DNA of 64,000 bases from an uncultured Bacteroidales bacterium (GTDB taxonomy: Bacteria > Bacteroidota > Bacteroidia > Bacteroidales > Bacteroidaceae). The stretch lies in contig CACYQI010000002.1 of NCBI GenBank assembly GCA_902776455.1, positions 124,001 to 188,000 on the forward strand, given 5' to 3'. The translations under genes were made by a program, and so were the position numbers. The notes under the pieces are model-generated. The model searched no databases. It was not told where the DNA came from and saw nothing but the letters and a program-made list of their open reading frames with translations. How positions within the stretch are numbered: the first letter of the stretch is position 1; every line of letters begins with the position of its first letter. Positions 43,372 to 51,861 of this stretch are shown here, in pieces.

Positions 43372-45489
43372 ATGAAAAACACAAAAATGCACAAGGCAAT
43401 GGTTTTCACGTCATTGCGCACCAACCGCAAGACGCACAAGGTGCATCTGCGGAACATGTCGCTCACGACATTGACGGACATGATACGGCGAGAGTCGAAG
43501 CGGAACCAACTCGACAAGTTCCGCAGCATGACGCCCTTCCTCGAGGAACTGAGCGGCAAGATAGAGTTTAACATGCAGCGCATCAGCGTGGCGGCCAGTT
43601 TCCGCAAAGATGGAGCAGACGGCTGGTGCTTTGCGGCATACAACGGAGTGGTGCTGCTCAGCGTCGGACAACTGACAGGGCTGGACGAGGCACGGCTCGT
43701 GAAGCACCTGGCTACGCTGCACCCCTCGACGCTGGCCGCCTTCGTGGGCAGCAGCGGACGTAGCGCAAAAATCCTGGTGCGCGTGAGCCGAATAGATGGT
43801 TCGCTGCCCTCGACCGAGAGCGAAGCCCTTGCCTTCCACCGCAAAGCATACCTGCGTGCCTACACCACCTACGAGGGGACGCTGAACTTCCCCGTCACGC
43901 CCGCAGTTCCGACCCTGGAGCAGAACTTCCTGCGCACCTACGACCCTCAGCCCTATGTAAACCCGAAAGCCGCCCCGCTACTCGTGGACGAGAGCCTGGA
44001 TGCCATGCTGACAACGAAAGAGTCCTCTGCACTTCCGCCCCAACCGATGGAGCGGCTCGAACCGGGCCTGGAACAGTATGCAGAACTGGAGAAACGCTTC
44101 ACGGCAGTCATTACGAAACTGATGCTCACGGAGGCCAATCGGAAACTGGCAAAGGAAGAGCCGGAAGTCTTCTTCTCCAAACTGGCTCGCGAATGCTGCC
44201 GCACAGGTTTTCCGCAGGAGGAGGCAATATGTCACGCATGCAACGACTTCGGCAACTTACTCGACAAGGAGACCCTGCGCACGCTCTTCGAGAGCGCCTA
44301 CCAATTAGAGTCCGTCAGATTCGGAACGCAGTCGGGATACAACAAGACTCAACGCACCGCCATGATGCTGCACGAGTTCATGAAGAGTCGCTACGTGCTG
44401 AGACACAATGTGATACAGGATACTACCGAGTTTCGCGAAAACACCACTTGGGACACCAGCTTCCGCCTCCTCGACGACCGCATGCTCGGTAAGATGGTGT
44501 GCGAGGCACGACTGCGCGGCATCGACGTCTGGGACAAAGACGTGCGGCGCTATGCCCTCTCCACCGACACCCCATCGTTCGACCCCGTGGAGGCATTCCT
44601 CAGTTCTGTAAGCGGCTGTTGGGACGGAGTGGACCGCATAACTCAGCTGGCCGACACCGTAAAGACCCGCAATCCGCAGTGGCACAAGTGGTTCCGCCGC
44701 TGGTTCCTGTCGATGACAGCTCAGTGGATGGGCGTGATGGGAGCCTACGGCAACAGCGTCGCACCCCTGCTCATCGGGCGGCAGGGCTGGCGAAAGTCCA
44801 CCTTCTGCCGTCAGCTGCTGCCCGACGAACTGCAGTTCGGCTACACCGACCAGCTCGACCTCTCGAGCAAGAAGGAGGTGGACCGCACCATTTGCCAGTA
44901 TCTGCTGGTGAACCTCGACGAATTCGACCAACTGTCGCGCCACAATCAAGACGGCTACCTGAAGAACCTCCTGCAGCGAGCCGACATCCGCGCACGCAAA
45001 CCCTACAAGACACAGGTCAGCACCATGCGACGCTATGCCTCGTTCATCGGCACCAGTAACCAAAGCGACCTGCTCACCGACCCGTCGGGAAGCCGCCGCT
45101 ATCTGTGCGTGGAACTGTCGGGGCCCATCGATGTCGCTTGCCGCCCCAACTACCGCCAGCTCTATGCCCAGGCCGTGCAGCTCGTGGAACAGGGCGAGCG
45201 CTACTGGTTCGACGACAACGATGTGGAGGAAATCATGGAGAACAACCGCCGGTACATGAACATGGGCGTGGCCGAACTGACCTTCCACGATCTCTTCCGT
45301 CCGGCACAGCCCGACGAGGAGGGCTGCGAGTGGCTCAGCTCCACCGTCCTGCTCGAGGAAATCCGCAAGCACGTAGGCAGCCGTACCACCCTTTCGGCCA
45401 TCACCTTCGGACGCTACCTGAACGGCTTGCCCGGAATGCGTACCAAACGCACTTCACACGGCAACAAATTCTGCCTAAAACGCATCTGA
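43372..45489 (+). CDS. VirE/VapE-type P-loop protein with BT4734-like N-terminal domain
   Basis: A 705-residue protein. Residues about 1-190 match the BT4734/VirE N-terminal type (FRSMTPFLEELSGKIEF, DGWCFAAYNGVVLLSVGQL), related to archaeo-eukaryotic primase folds. A linker with a helical region follows. The C-terminal VapE-like ATPase (about 390-600) has Walker A LLIGRQGWRKSTFCRQLLP, where Arg takes the usual Gly position before Lys, Walker B YLLVNLDEFDQ and a sensor IGTSNQSDLL. The last ~80 residues are a winged-helix-like DUF3874-type tail. Such proteins occur in phage satellites and in Bacteroides near capsule loci. It ends 14 bp before the right iteron repeat. Confidence 0.82.
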   Translation: MKNTKMHKAMVFTSLRTNRKTHKVHLRNMSLTTLTDMIRRESKRNQLDKFRSMTPFLEELSGKIEFNMQRISVAASFRKDGADGWCFAAYNGVVLLSVGQLTGLDEARLVKHLATLHPSTLAAFVGSSGRSAKILVRVSRIDGSLPSTESEALAFHRKAYLRAYTTYEGTLNFPVTPAVPTLEQNFLRTYDPQPYVNPKAAPLLVDESLDAMLTTKESSALPPQPMERLEPGLEQYAELEKRFTAVITKLMLTEANRKLAKEEPEVFFSKLARECCRTGFPQEEAICHACNDFGNLLDKETLRTLFESAYQLESVRFGTQSGYNKTQRTAMMLHEFMKSRYVLRHNVIQDTTEFRENTTWDTSFRLLDDRMLGKMVCEARLRGIDVWDKDVRRYALSTDTPSFDPVEAFLSSVSGCWDGVDRITQLADTVKTRNPQWHKWFRRWFLSMTAQWMGVMGAYGNSVAPLLIGRQGWRKSTFCRQLLPDELQFGYTDQLDLSSKKEVDRTICQYLLVNLDEFDQLSRHNQDGYLKNLLQRADIRARKPYKTQVSTMRRYASFIGTSNQSDLLTDPSGSRRYLCVELSGPIDVACRPNYRQLYAQAVQLVEQGERYWFDDNDVEEIMENNRRYMNMGVAELTFHDLFRPAQPDEEGCEWLSSTVLLEEIRKHVGSRTTLSAITFGRYLNGLPGMRTKRTSHGNKFCLKRI

Positions 45490-45503
45490 ATCGACGGAAA
45501 AGC

Positions 45504-45615
45504 CTTTCATCTGTCACATCTGTCACACCATCTGTCACTCCCGAAACCCCGATGAACAATGTGAAAGTGACAGATGTAACAGATGTGACAGATGTTTTTC
45601 ATCGTTTTGGGTTTG
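45504..45615 (+). repeat. Right ~112-bp terminal inverted repeat with 9-nt iterons
   Basis: Contains ATCTGTCAC ATCTGTCAC ACC ATCTGTCAC, a middle CCGAAACCCCGATGAACAA, then GTGACAGAT GTAACAGAT GTGACAGAT and an outer TTTTCATCGTTTTGGG. It aligns in reverse orientation with 42509-42620. Confidence 0.85.
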
Positions 45616-45782
45616 TCTACTATTACTTAGGCAGTGCCTATCGTGACCTGAAAGACTACCCGCGGGCGGTGAATCATTTCCTGATGGCTGTAGATACAGC
45701 CAGACAATCGAAGTGCGCCGATACCCTGATATGGCAAAATACGAAGGCTTCAGATGAGCGTGGCGTACAACTCTTCCATTAA
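45597..45782 (+). pseudogene. TPR-protein fragment at the right border of the VapE unit
   Basis: About 60 codons reading FVYYYLGSAYRDLKDYPRAV and DTARQSKCADTLIWQ, a clear tetratricopeptide repeat, with no gene start of its own. Its upstream side merges into the outer end of the iteron repeat and its stop overlaps the convergent glycosyltransferase by 4 bp. It looks like the stump of a larger Bacteroidales TPR protein. Confidence 0.55.
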
Positions 45783-46984
45783 AAGTTAGGACTATTTGGG
45801 ATTGTCTGAGCCCCGTTTCCCACGTTTTTGGTAGAGAAGGCAGGCTGATGTTCGGCCCTTTTGGTGGGGTATTTCAGCAGTTCATCGTATTCCTTAATGA
45901 CTTTCTCTATATCAAATTTCTCCACTGCTATTTCATGACTACGTCGTGCCATTGCGCATTTTTCCTGCTCACTGAGTCCAATGAAACATTCCATGGCACT
46001 GACCAAAGATTGCACCTCTCCCTTTGCGACGAGGTATCCGTTCGCACCATCCTCCACCGTCTCCCTGCATCCGGGAATGTCCGTCGTTATTATAGGACGG
46101 CCGATGGCGCACGCCTCCATGAGCGAGCGGTTCAGCCCTTCCCCGTATTTGCTGGGTACCACCATGACGACGTCCTCCCTGCTCACAATGTCATCGACTA
46201 CGGGAGCGACTCCCAGGTATCGGACGATGCCCTCTTGCCGGTCCCTTTCGAACACGTCCTGCGGTACTCCCATTGGGCTGTCGTAGGCTAACGGGCCTAA
46301 CAGTTCGAAGTTGGCGTCGGGGTGCTTCTTCTTTACTATCCTGGCGGCATCGAGATATTCAGAGTAGCCTTTGTCGTACAGAATCCTCGATACCATCAGG
46401 AAGGTTGTTCCCCGGCTGTAATCGGCAGGCTTGTAGGCATATCTCTGCAGATTGACTCCTTCGCCTCCCTTCATCAATAGCAGTTTCTCCGCACTGGTCA
46501 TCTCGTACTCCAACATCAGGTCGTAGTTCATCTGATTGAGGACCATGATTCTGTCTGCCTTGCTGAGGCCGTACTTGTAAAGCCTCAGTCCGAAGGCTTT
46601 CAGGAATCCTTTGCCTTCGAACATATAGCCCAGCCCTGCCAGCATGCAGAACACGCGGCTGCCGCACATCTTGGCTGCAATGCTGCTGTATATGTTGGGC
46701 TTTATGGTGTAGTTGAAGACCACGTCGGGCCGTTCTCTCCGGTAAATACGCAGATAGTCGGCAAAGAGGCGCAGGTCGCGAACGGGATTGGTGCCCGAAG
46801 GCTGCATGCGGGCCTCTATGATGCGTACCCCTTCCGGGACTTGCTCTCCCACTTTGTCCCAACTGTTCGTGGCTGGAGGCACAAGGAGGCACACGTCGTG
46901 CCCCGCCTCCGCAAAATGCTTGATGATGTCGATGCGAAAGCCCAACAGCCCTCCGAGCCGGTTATCACAGAAGAATATCTTCAT
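45779..46984 (-). CDS. Glycosyltransferase family 4 (GT-B)
   Basis: A 401-residue cytoplasmic or membrane-associated transferase that would add a hexose or acetamido sugar to a lipid-linked repeat unit. It has the N-domain glycine-rich start FFCDNRLGGLLGFR, a central VFNYTIKPNIYSSIAAK like PglA/Cap1E-type enzymes, and the C-domain EX7E motif in EGLNRSLMEACAIGRP with retaining geometry. Last gene of the leftward exopolysaccharide cluster; the stop overlaps the TPR remnant. A (GTTAAGA)n array and pyrimidine-rich repeats separate it from the upstream GT2 gene. Confidence 0.9.
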   Translation of the reverse strand: MKIFFCDNRLGGLLGFRIDIIKHFAEAGHDVCLLVPPATNSWDKVGEQVPEGVRIIEARMQPSGTNPVRDLRLFADYLRIYRRERPDVVFNYTIKPNIYSSIAAKMCGSRVFCMLAGLGYMFEGKGFLKAFGLRLYKYGLSKADRIMVLNQMNYDLMLEYEMTSAEKLLLMKGGEGVNLQRYAYKPADYSRGTTFLMVSRILYDKGYSEYLDAARIVKKKHPDANFELLGPLAYDSPMGVPQDVFERDRQEGIVRYLGVAPVVDDIVSREDVVMVVPSKYGEGLNRSLMEACAIGRPIITTDIPGCRETVEDGANGYLVAKGEVQSLVSAMECFIGLSEQEKCAMARRSHEIAVEKFDIEKVIKEYDELLKYPTKRAEHQPAFSTKNVGNGAQTIPNSPNF

Positions 46985-47159
46985 TGCTTATCTTTAAATT
47001 AAGAGTTAAGAGTTAAGAATTAAGAGTTAATTGAAGGAGATAGAGGAAGATAATGGACGTTAGTTTTGCCGCCCACGCTTTGCCATCAGCCGTGGTATCG
47101 TCCTCTATTTTCTTTTATCTTCTTATCTTCTTTTGTCTTCTTCTATATTCCTCTATTTT
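46985..47159. repeat. GTTAAGA heptamers and CTTCTTTT/CCTCTATTTTC repeats
   Basis: The gap starts with four GTTAAGA/ATTAAGA heptamers and GAAGGAGATAGAGGAAGATA, and ends with pyrimidine-rich TCTTCTTTTGTCTTCTTCTA-like repeats. The two halves are partly complementary. Confidence 0.8.
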
Positions 47160-47885
47160 CTATAGGTACAACTTCATAATGTGTTTTAGTATTGTCATCC
47201 GATACCTAATCTTAAACCATAGTGTGTTTTTGCTTTTTCCTCCGCTTGTGGTCTTGCTGTTTGTATGCTTCCGATATCGTATGAGTTTCTTTCTCACTAT
47301 TTTTGTTGTGAAATACCTGTCTGCTATTATACCAAGCCATAGGTCGTGCCCTGCCATTGTCTTGGGGAATGGCATGGCCCTCAGGACTACCTCTTTTCGC
47401 ATGGCCATGCAACATCCGAGATATGTGGCTTTCACCCAGTTCTTCCACACTCCTTGGTGTATGCCGATGTAATTGAAATACGATGGATGAATGACGTCTT
47501 CCATGTTGTCGTCAACGACTATACAATCGTGTATGGCAAGGTCGGCATCTTGCAGTTCTGCCAGCATCGTCTCTACTTTCCCTTCTATCCACACATCATC
47601 TTGGTCGGCAAGGAACAGAATGTCGCCCTTTGCGTGCCGGAGTGCATTCTCGAAGTTGTGCGTAGGGCGGTCCAGGGGGAAGGTCGTCGTCACCAGGCTC
47701 GGGTCGTGATGCAGGACTCGGATTCTTGCGTCGTGGTACGACTCAATCAGAGCCAGAGTCCCGTCTGTGGAGCTGTCGTCGGAGATGACCACTTCATCCT
47801 CCTTGCCTATCTGTGCCAGAATGCTGTCGAGCTGCTGGCGCAGATAATGTTCTCCGTTGTATGTTGCTATGCAGACTGAAATCAT
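47160..47885 (-). CDS. Glycosyltransferase family 2 (rhamnosyltransferase-like)
   Basis: A 241-residue GT-A enzyme: CIATYNGEHYLRQQLDSIL at the N-terminus, DDSSTDGT for UDP binding, and LADQDDVW as the DxD-type metal site near residue 97. The length is that of short rhamnosyl- or galactosyltransferases. The donor cannot be predicted. It belongs to the leftward cluster but is separated on each side by repeat-filled gaps of 175-203 bp, which could hold internal promoters. Confidence 0.9.
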   Translation of the reverse strand: MISVCIATYNGEHYLRQQLDSILAQIGKEDEVVISDDSSTDGTLALIESYHDARIRVLHHDPSLVTTTFPLDRPTHNFENALRHAKGDILFLADQDDVWIEGKVETMLAELQDADLAIHDCIVVDDNMEDVIHPSYFNYIGIHQGVWKNWVKATYLGCCMAMRKEVVLRAMPFPKTMAGHDLWLGIIADRYFTTKIVRKKLIRYRKHTNSKTTSGGKSKNTLWFKIRYRMTILKHIMKLYL

Positions 47886-48088
47886 CTATTTCATTTACGA
47901 TTTAACTATTTACTATTTACTATTTATTTTATTTAGCCATTTACGATTTAGCTATTTACTAGACTCAAGCCTCATCTCCAAACCTCCCCCCTAAGGGGAG
48001 GCTTTCTTCGTCTGGGTTTCTCCCCTTTAAGGGGGAGTTAGAGGGGGTCTGTTTTCCCCTCCTCCTCAGGGAGAGGGTAGGAGGGGCT
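47886..48088. repeat. ATTTACT/ATTTACG heptamers and palindromic elements
   Basis: Heptamers at about 47888-47962 (same type as 21093-21182) are followed by three palindromic elements at about 47975-48088 (CCCCCCTAAGGGGAGG, CCCCTTTAAGGGGGAG, CTCCTCAGGGAGAGGG). Confidence 0.85.
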
Positions 48089-48808
48089 TTACCATTTTTC
48101 GTTCAGAAGTCTTCGTTTTGCTCTTTGCAGGATGCCCCAGCAGTAGGGCAAGAGACCCACAGCCCGACATACCTTCTGCCGTCGCTCTTTTAGGAAGTCG
48201 TAGTCCTTGGTGCTTGAACTCAGTCCGTCAGCATCGTTGTAGGTGCAGATTGTTTCTGCGATGTAGCGGAAACGGATGCCGTCGGATAGCAGTCGCAGGT
48301 TGTAGTCCCAGTCGGCAACGCTTCTATATTTCTCGCTGTATTGGTATTTGCCATATACCGATTTCGGGTAGAAGATACTCTGGTGGCAGGGGTTGCGATG
48401 TCCCCATGTCCAGCGCGTGAAGGCTCCGTTGTAGAGCTTTTGATGTGTCTTCAGCATAACGTCACCGTAAACGACATCGTCGTTGCCTGTCATCTTGGCG
48501 GCGACCCTCTCTAATACGCCTTGGTCAAAGAAAGTGTCGTCGGCTCCCAGAAATATCAGGTAGTCGCCGCTTGCCATTTTCAGTCCCTTGTTCATGGCAT
48601 TGTAGATGCCAGAGTCCTTTTCCGAGATAAATGTCATTCTGGCATCGCCGATGCTTTCCAGCACCTCCACCGTACCGTCCGTACTCTTGCCGTCAACAAC
48701 GATATATTCCAGCTCCCAGTATGTCTGGCCGAGGACTGAGGCTATCGTCTCGCGGATGGTGGCTGAGGCGTTATAGCAGACTGTTATGACGGTGAACTTG
48801 ATATTCAT
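48089..48808 (-). CDS. Glycosyltransferase family 2
   Basis: A 239-residue GT-A enzyme; ATG 48808 gives MNIKFTVITVCYNASATI and overlaps the upstream stop by 4 bp (ATGA), showing translational coupling. Nucleotide-binding VVDGKSTDGT and metal site IFLGADDTFF are present, and the C-terminal half (WGHRNPCHQSIFY) resembles WcaA/colanic-acid type GT2s. Likely adds one sugar of the repeat unit. The C-terminal residues KRRLLNEKW abut a palindromic element. Confidence 0.9.
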   Translation of the reverse strand: MNIKFTVITVCYNASATIRETIASVLGQTYWELEYIVVDGKSTDGTVEVLESIGDARMTFISEKDSGIYNAMNKGLKMASGDYLIFLGADDTFFDQGVLERVAAKMTGNDDVVYGDVMLKTHQKLYNGAFTRWTWGHRNPCHQSIFYPKSVYGKYQYSEKYRSVADWDYNLRLLSDGIRFRYIAETICTYNDADGLSSSTKDYDFLKERRQKVCRAVGLLPYCWGILQRAKRRLLNEKW

Positions 48809-49662
48809 ATCTTGATGTGTTTCTTCCAAAAGCTCTCGTAGTCCCACTTCTCGAAGGCGTGACAGCCGAAGGGCAGTTTGCGGCCTATTTTGTTGAAAAG
48901 GTATTCAGGGTGTACCTCTATCGAGAAGCGTGCAGCCTCCAGCTCGTCGGGCACACGGCAGGTCAGCCCCCAGGCGTTGTGTGCCCAGAAGGAGATGATG
49001 GCATCCTCCTCGCAAGCCGACTTGCGGAACTGCGCAATGGTGTTGCGGAAGCCGAACACTTTGGCAATGAACAGTGGCAGCAGTCCCAGACGCTTCAGCG
49101 GGTACTTTGTGTATTCCTCGTTGTAAAGGAAACCGTACCAGTATATCTTGGCGAGGATGCCAGGCTTGAGAAATATCCTGTGCTGGTCGGCGCGGATGAT
49201 ACCGAGGCAGTGCTCAATCCTGCGCAGGCAGAAACCGCCGTTGCCGATGCCGTAGAAGATGTGGGTGAATCGCTTTTTGTTGTAAGGGAAGTAGATAGGC
49301 GCGCCGATGTAGTCGTAGCCCAGGCTGCACCAGTAGTCCAGCTCGTCGCGGAACACCCAAGCATCTGTCTGGCAGATGAGCATGTACTCATAATCCTTGA
49401 AGCGCAGGTAGAACTCCTCCGAGAAGCACAGGTCGCTGTAGTGTGCCGTCGAGTCGAAGTAGCCTGCGTCGAACAGCTCCGTGCGCAACGTGCCCTGCTC
49501 TGCCTCAACGATTTCCCGATAGGCATCGAGCCGGCAATCCGCATGTGTGACAAAGACTATATCGTGCCGCCCCAGTACACGGAAGGTCTGGCGGATCGAC
49601 GCACATTCACTTCGCGTGGGTACATCTTTGTATATGGGTATGATGACGATGCAATTCTTCAT
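48805..49662 (-). CDS. DUF5672-family glycosyltransferase-like protein
   Basis: A 285-residue protein beginning CIVIIPIYKDVPTRSECASI, with a GT-A-like first strand, then CQTDAWVFRDELDYWCSLGY, DYIGAPIYF and GNGGFCLRR. These are hallmarks of the DUF5672 proteins found in polysaccharide loci; the DAW block may be the metal-binding site. Its stop overlaps the next GT2 start and it begins 7 bp after the TIM-barrel gene, so it is firmly in the operon. Confidence 0.82.
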   Translation of the reverse strand: MKNCIVIIPIYKDVPTRSECASIRQTFRVLGRHDIVFVTHADCRLDAYREIVEAEQGTLRTELFDAGYFDSTAHYSDLCFSEEFYLRFKDYEYMLICQTDAWVFRDELDYWCSLGYDYIGAPIYFPYNKKRFTHIFYGIGNGGFCLRRIEHCLGIIRADQHRIFLKPGILAKIYWYGFLYNEEYTKYPLKRLGLLPLFIAKVFGFRNTIAQFRKSACEEDAIISFWAHNAWGLTCRVPDELEAARFSIEVHPEYLFNKIGRKLPFGCHAFEKWDYESFWKKHIKI

Positions 49663-49669
49663 TCTCTAT

Positions 49670-50782
49670 TCACTTTTCCCTAAAGATAAGAATGTCTCCA
49701 GCGGAAAGCGTATATACTGTCTTTAGGCTCTCAGCTTTCAGGTTCTTGCAGATGCGTACGAGATAGTCATCGGTGCGAATGCCTATGGTTACATTCTTGA
49801 AGGCACTCTTATTGACGAAACAAGTGTAGCGCTTGCCTTCTTTCGTGAAGTGCGACTCAAGGACCTCGCCATCGATACATTTCCGGTGTTTGATGTTCGT
49901 CACTTTGCTTTGCCAGAAGAGGTTTGCCACAGACTTCAACTCTGTGTTCATCTTCTTGACTATTTCGTAGGTGCGGCCTTTCTTACCGTTGCGTAGCAGA
50001 GGGCCGTCGTGGAAGTCATACTGTTCGGTTGGTGCAGGTGTAGAGTAGGAGAAGTAGAGTATGCCTTGTGCGCCGTAGGCCAGATTGACATAGCATTGCA
50101 GGCGCAAATGCCCGAGGGTAGGCATGGGATAAATGAAGTGCGGGACACACAGGATGTATGCCCAGAAGGGCTTCCTGGTGCGGAGGCTTTCGTTCCTAAT
50201 GTCATCCAGCATGGGATACCACTTGTTGCCCATCACGGTTTTACCTTGAACAGGATAAAAGTCGTAGGATATTTGTGGCTGCTCAATCTTGCTGAACTCC
50301 TTCAGGTATTCCGGGTAGCTGTTCAGCCCGATGGACTTCAGTACATCCTTACTGCTGTTTGGAAGCAGGTTGATGTAGCATTTGGCGTTGGAATCAACCT
50401 TCTTGATGCGCTTCTGTAGTTCATTCAGTTTTTCCCATTTCTTCATGGTAGGCTCGTCGGCGAGATAGTATTGCCATAGTGCTTCATGCTTCATGACAAG
50501 TGGGATATACTTATTGGGATTGTCAATGAATAAATTACTGTACAGAATTACTTTCATGCCATGCCTCTGTGCATTTACCAGGGCAGCCTGCATCTTTTCG
50601 GGTGTCTTGCATCTGCACATGCAAGCATTGAATCCAGCCTTGTGGATGTCACGGAATCGTTTCGCATCATACAATTCGGTATGTAAAATGTCGGCGATGA
50701 TGGGAAATCCCTGCGGCTCGCTTGCCCTTGTCATGTGCAGGGATAGGATACTTAGAAATGTCAGTATGAGTCGTCTTTTCAT
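49670..50782 (-). CDS. Secreted TIM-barrel glycoside-hydrolase-like protein in the polysaccharide locus
   Basis: A 370-residue protein. ATG 50782 gives signal peptide MKRRLILTFLSILSLHMTRA; a longer frame extends into the upstream polymerase gene. The core reads like a (beta/alpha)8 barrel: GFPIIADILHTELYD, GMKVILYSNLF, then WQYYLADEPTMKKW with an acidic pair at a strand end, YDFYPVQG and a small C-terminal beta domain. The glutamate of LADEP fits the acid/base of GH42/clan-A-like enzymes. Secreted hydrolases inside Wzy loci can trim or release polymer. Family assignment is open. Confidence 0.55.
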   Translation of the reverse strand: MKRRLILTFLSILSLHMTRASEPQGFPIIADILHTELYDAKRFRDIHKAGFNACMCRCKTPEKMQAALVNAQRHGMKVILYSNLFIDNPNKYIPLVMKHEALWQYYLADEPTMKKWEKLNELQKRIKKVDSNAKCYINLLPNSSKDVLKSIGLNSYPEYLKEFSKIEQPQISYDFYPVQGKTVMGNKWYPMLDDIRNESLRTRKPFWAYILCVPHFIYPMPTLGHLRLQCYVNLAYGAQGILYFSYSTPAPTEQYDFHDGPLLRNGKKGRTYEIVKKMNTELKSVANLFWQSKVTNIKHRKCIDGEVLESHFTKEGKRYTCFVNKSAFKNVTIGIRTDDYLVRICKNLKAESLKTVYTLSAGDILIFREK

Positions 50783-50805
50783 GTCTGAATATAATTTTGT
50801 CGGGC

Positions 50806-51852
50806 TTAGTGGAAATAAACCTCGTTGTACATTTGTACGAGATAATATATTAAGGAGAATGCTGCTAAGCCAATACGGACAATATAGCGCGGTTTGATGA
50901 TGTACAGACATTGCGTGCAGGCCAGCACATTGAACATGCCAAAAAGCTCGTGGAGGCGGTTGCCCAGCACCTCTATCTCTGCGAACATGATGAAGTATCC
51001 CATCTCAAGTGCCAGTACTTTTATAAGTATAGGAGCGTATATACAATGCTTCTTTATTGTGTCATAAAAATATATGAAGAGGTATAGTAACGTAAACTCA
51101 AAGACAAATACGATTTGTTTATATGGTACATATTTTTTTCCCCATAATCCCATTTCACTCATGTCCTTGTAGATGTCTAATTTACCTTCAATCATGGATT
51201 TGGGTATGAGGTTGAAGGCACTGAATCCTGCAAGGTACAGCAACAGGCATATGGGAATGGATACCCCCAGTATCCACTTCCAGTATTTGCCGACCTCAAT
51301 GTTACCAAAAATAAGGATTGGCAAGAAAGCCAGACTAGAATAATGGAACATTGTGGCGACCAGTGTCAGTAACAATGCTTGGAGATATTGTCTCTTCTCC
51401 AGAGGGATTATTGCAAAAAAGAGAAAGGCTGTTGCCACGCCGCATCGTATTTGTACAACCTCGTGCAAGGGATAATAGATGCCTACATAGACAATCATGC
51501 CAGTGAAGATGAAGGGCATCAGTTTCCAAAGCATCGTCAGTTTCAGTGGAATTGCAATCAAAGCATAAGTCAGGAAGATGGCTGTAATGCTAAAACCCAT
51601 AGACAGAAAGAGGCGGCTCAGAAACCTGTATGAGGGTTCGACTGACATTTCTACGATGGCGTCATCGTACTGATAGAAGTATGTCTCATAGTTGATGGCA
51701 TCGGCAGTTGTCATGGGCTTGAATGTTGACACGCATATCAAGACAACACCCATGGCTAGCAGAATCATAACCTTCTGCCACGATGGCATATAGTCCTCCA
51801 GGAAGGACAATATCACGACAATGGAAAATATAGACAGAATCAGAGCATTCAT
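50806..51852 (-). CDS. EpsG-like polysaccharide polymerase (Wzy role)
   Basis: A 348-residue integral membrane protein with about ten hydrophobic segments. The first periplasmic loop has DAINYETYFYQYDD and VEPSYRFLSRLFLSMGF, the pattern of the EpsG family, and ATMFHYSSLAFLPILIF follows at mid-length. In this position it would polymerise lipid-linked repeat units delivered by the flippase. It is 9 bp from the Wzz-like gene and 23 bp from the TIM-barrel gene. Confidence 0.85.
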   Translation of the reverse strand: MNALILSIFSIVVILSFLEDYMPSWQKVMILLAMGVVLICVSTFKPMTTADAINYETYFYQYDDAIVEMSVEPSYRFLSRLFLSMGFSITAIFLTYALIAIPLKLTMLWKLMPFIFTGMIVYVGIYYPLHEVVQIRCGVATAFLFFAIIPLEKRQYLQALLLTLVATMFHYSSLAFLPILIFGNIEVGKYWKWILGVSIPICLLLYLAGFSAFNLIPKSMIEGKLDIYKDMSEMGLWGKKYVPYKQIVFVFEFTLLYLFIYFYDTIKKHCIYAPILIKVLALEMGYFIMFAEIEVLGNRLHELFGMFNVLACTQCLYIIKPRYIVRIGLAAFSLIYYLVQMYNEVYFH

Positions 51853-51861
51853 CTGTCGTCG

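Larger units (their letters stand above)
42509..45615. mobile_element. Iteron-bounded DUF6078-VapE unit (candidate mobile element)
   Basis: A 3.1-kb segment carrying two plus-strand genes and its own promoter, enclosed by inverted ~112-bp repeats. It is flanked by gene remnants on both sides and lies between the CotH operon and the exopolysaccharide locus. No transposase or integrase is present and I see no target-site duplication, so mobility is an inference. Confidence 0.5.

Noticed and set aside
42509-45615. Conventional insertion sequence
   Set aside because: Inverted repeats are present, but there is no transposase and no visible target duplication; VapE-type proteins are replication ATPases.
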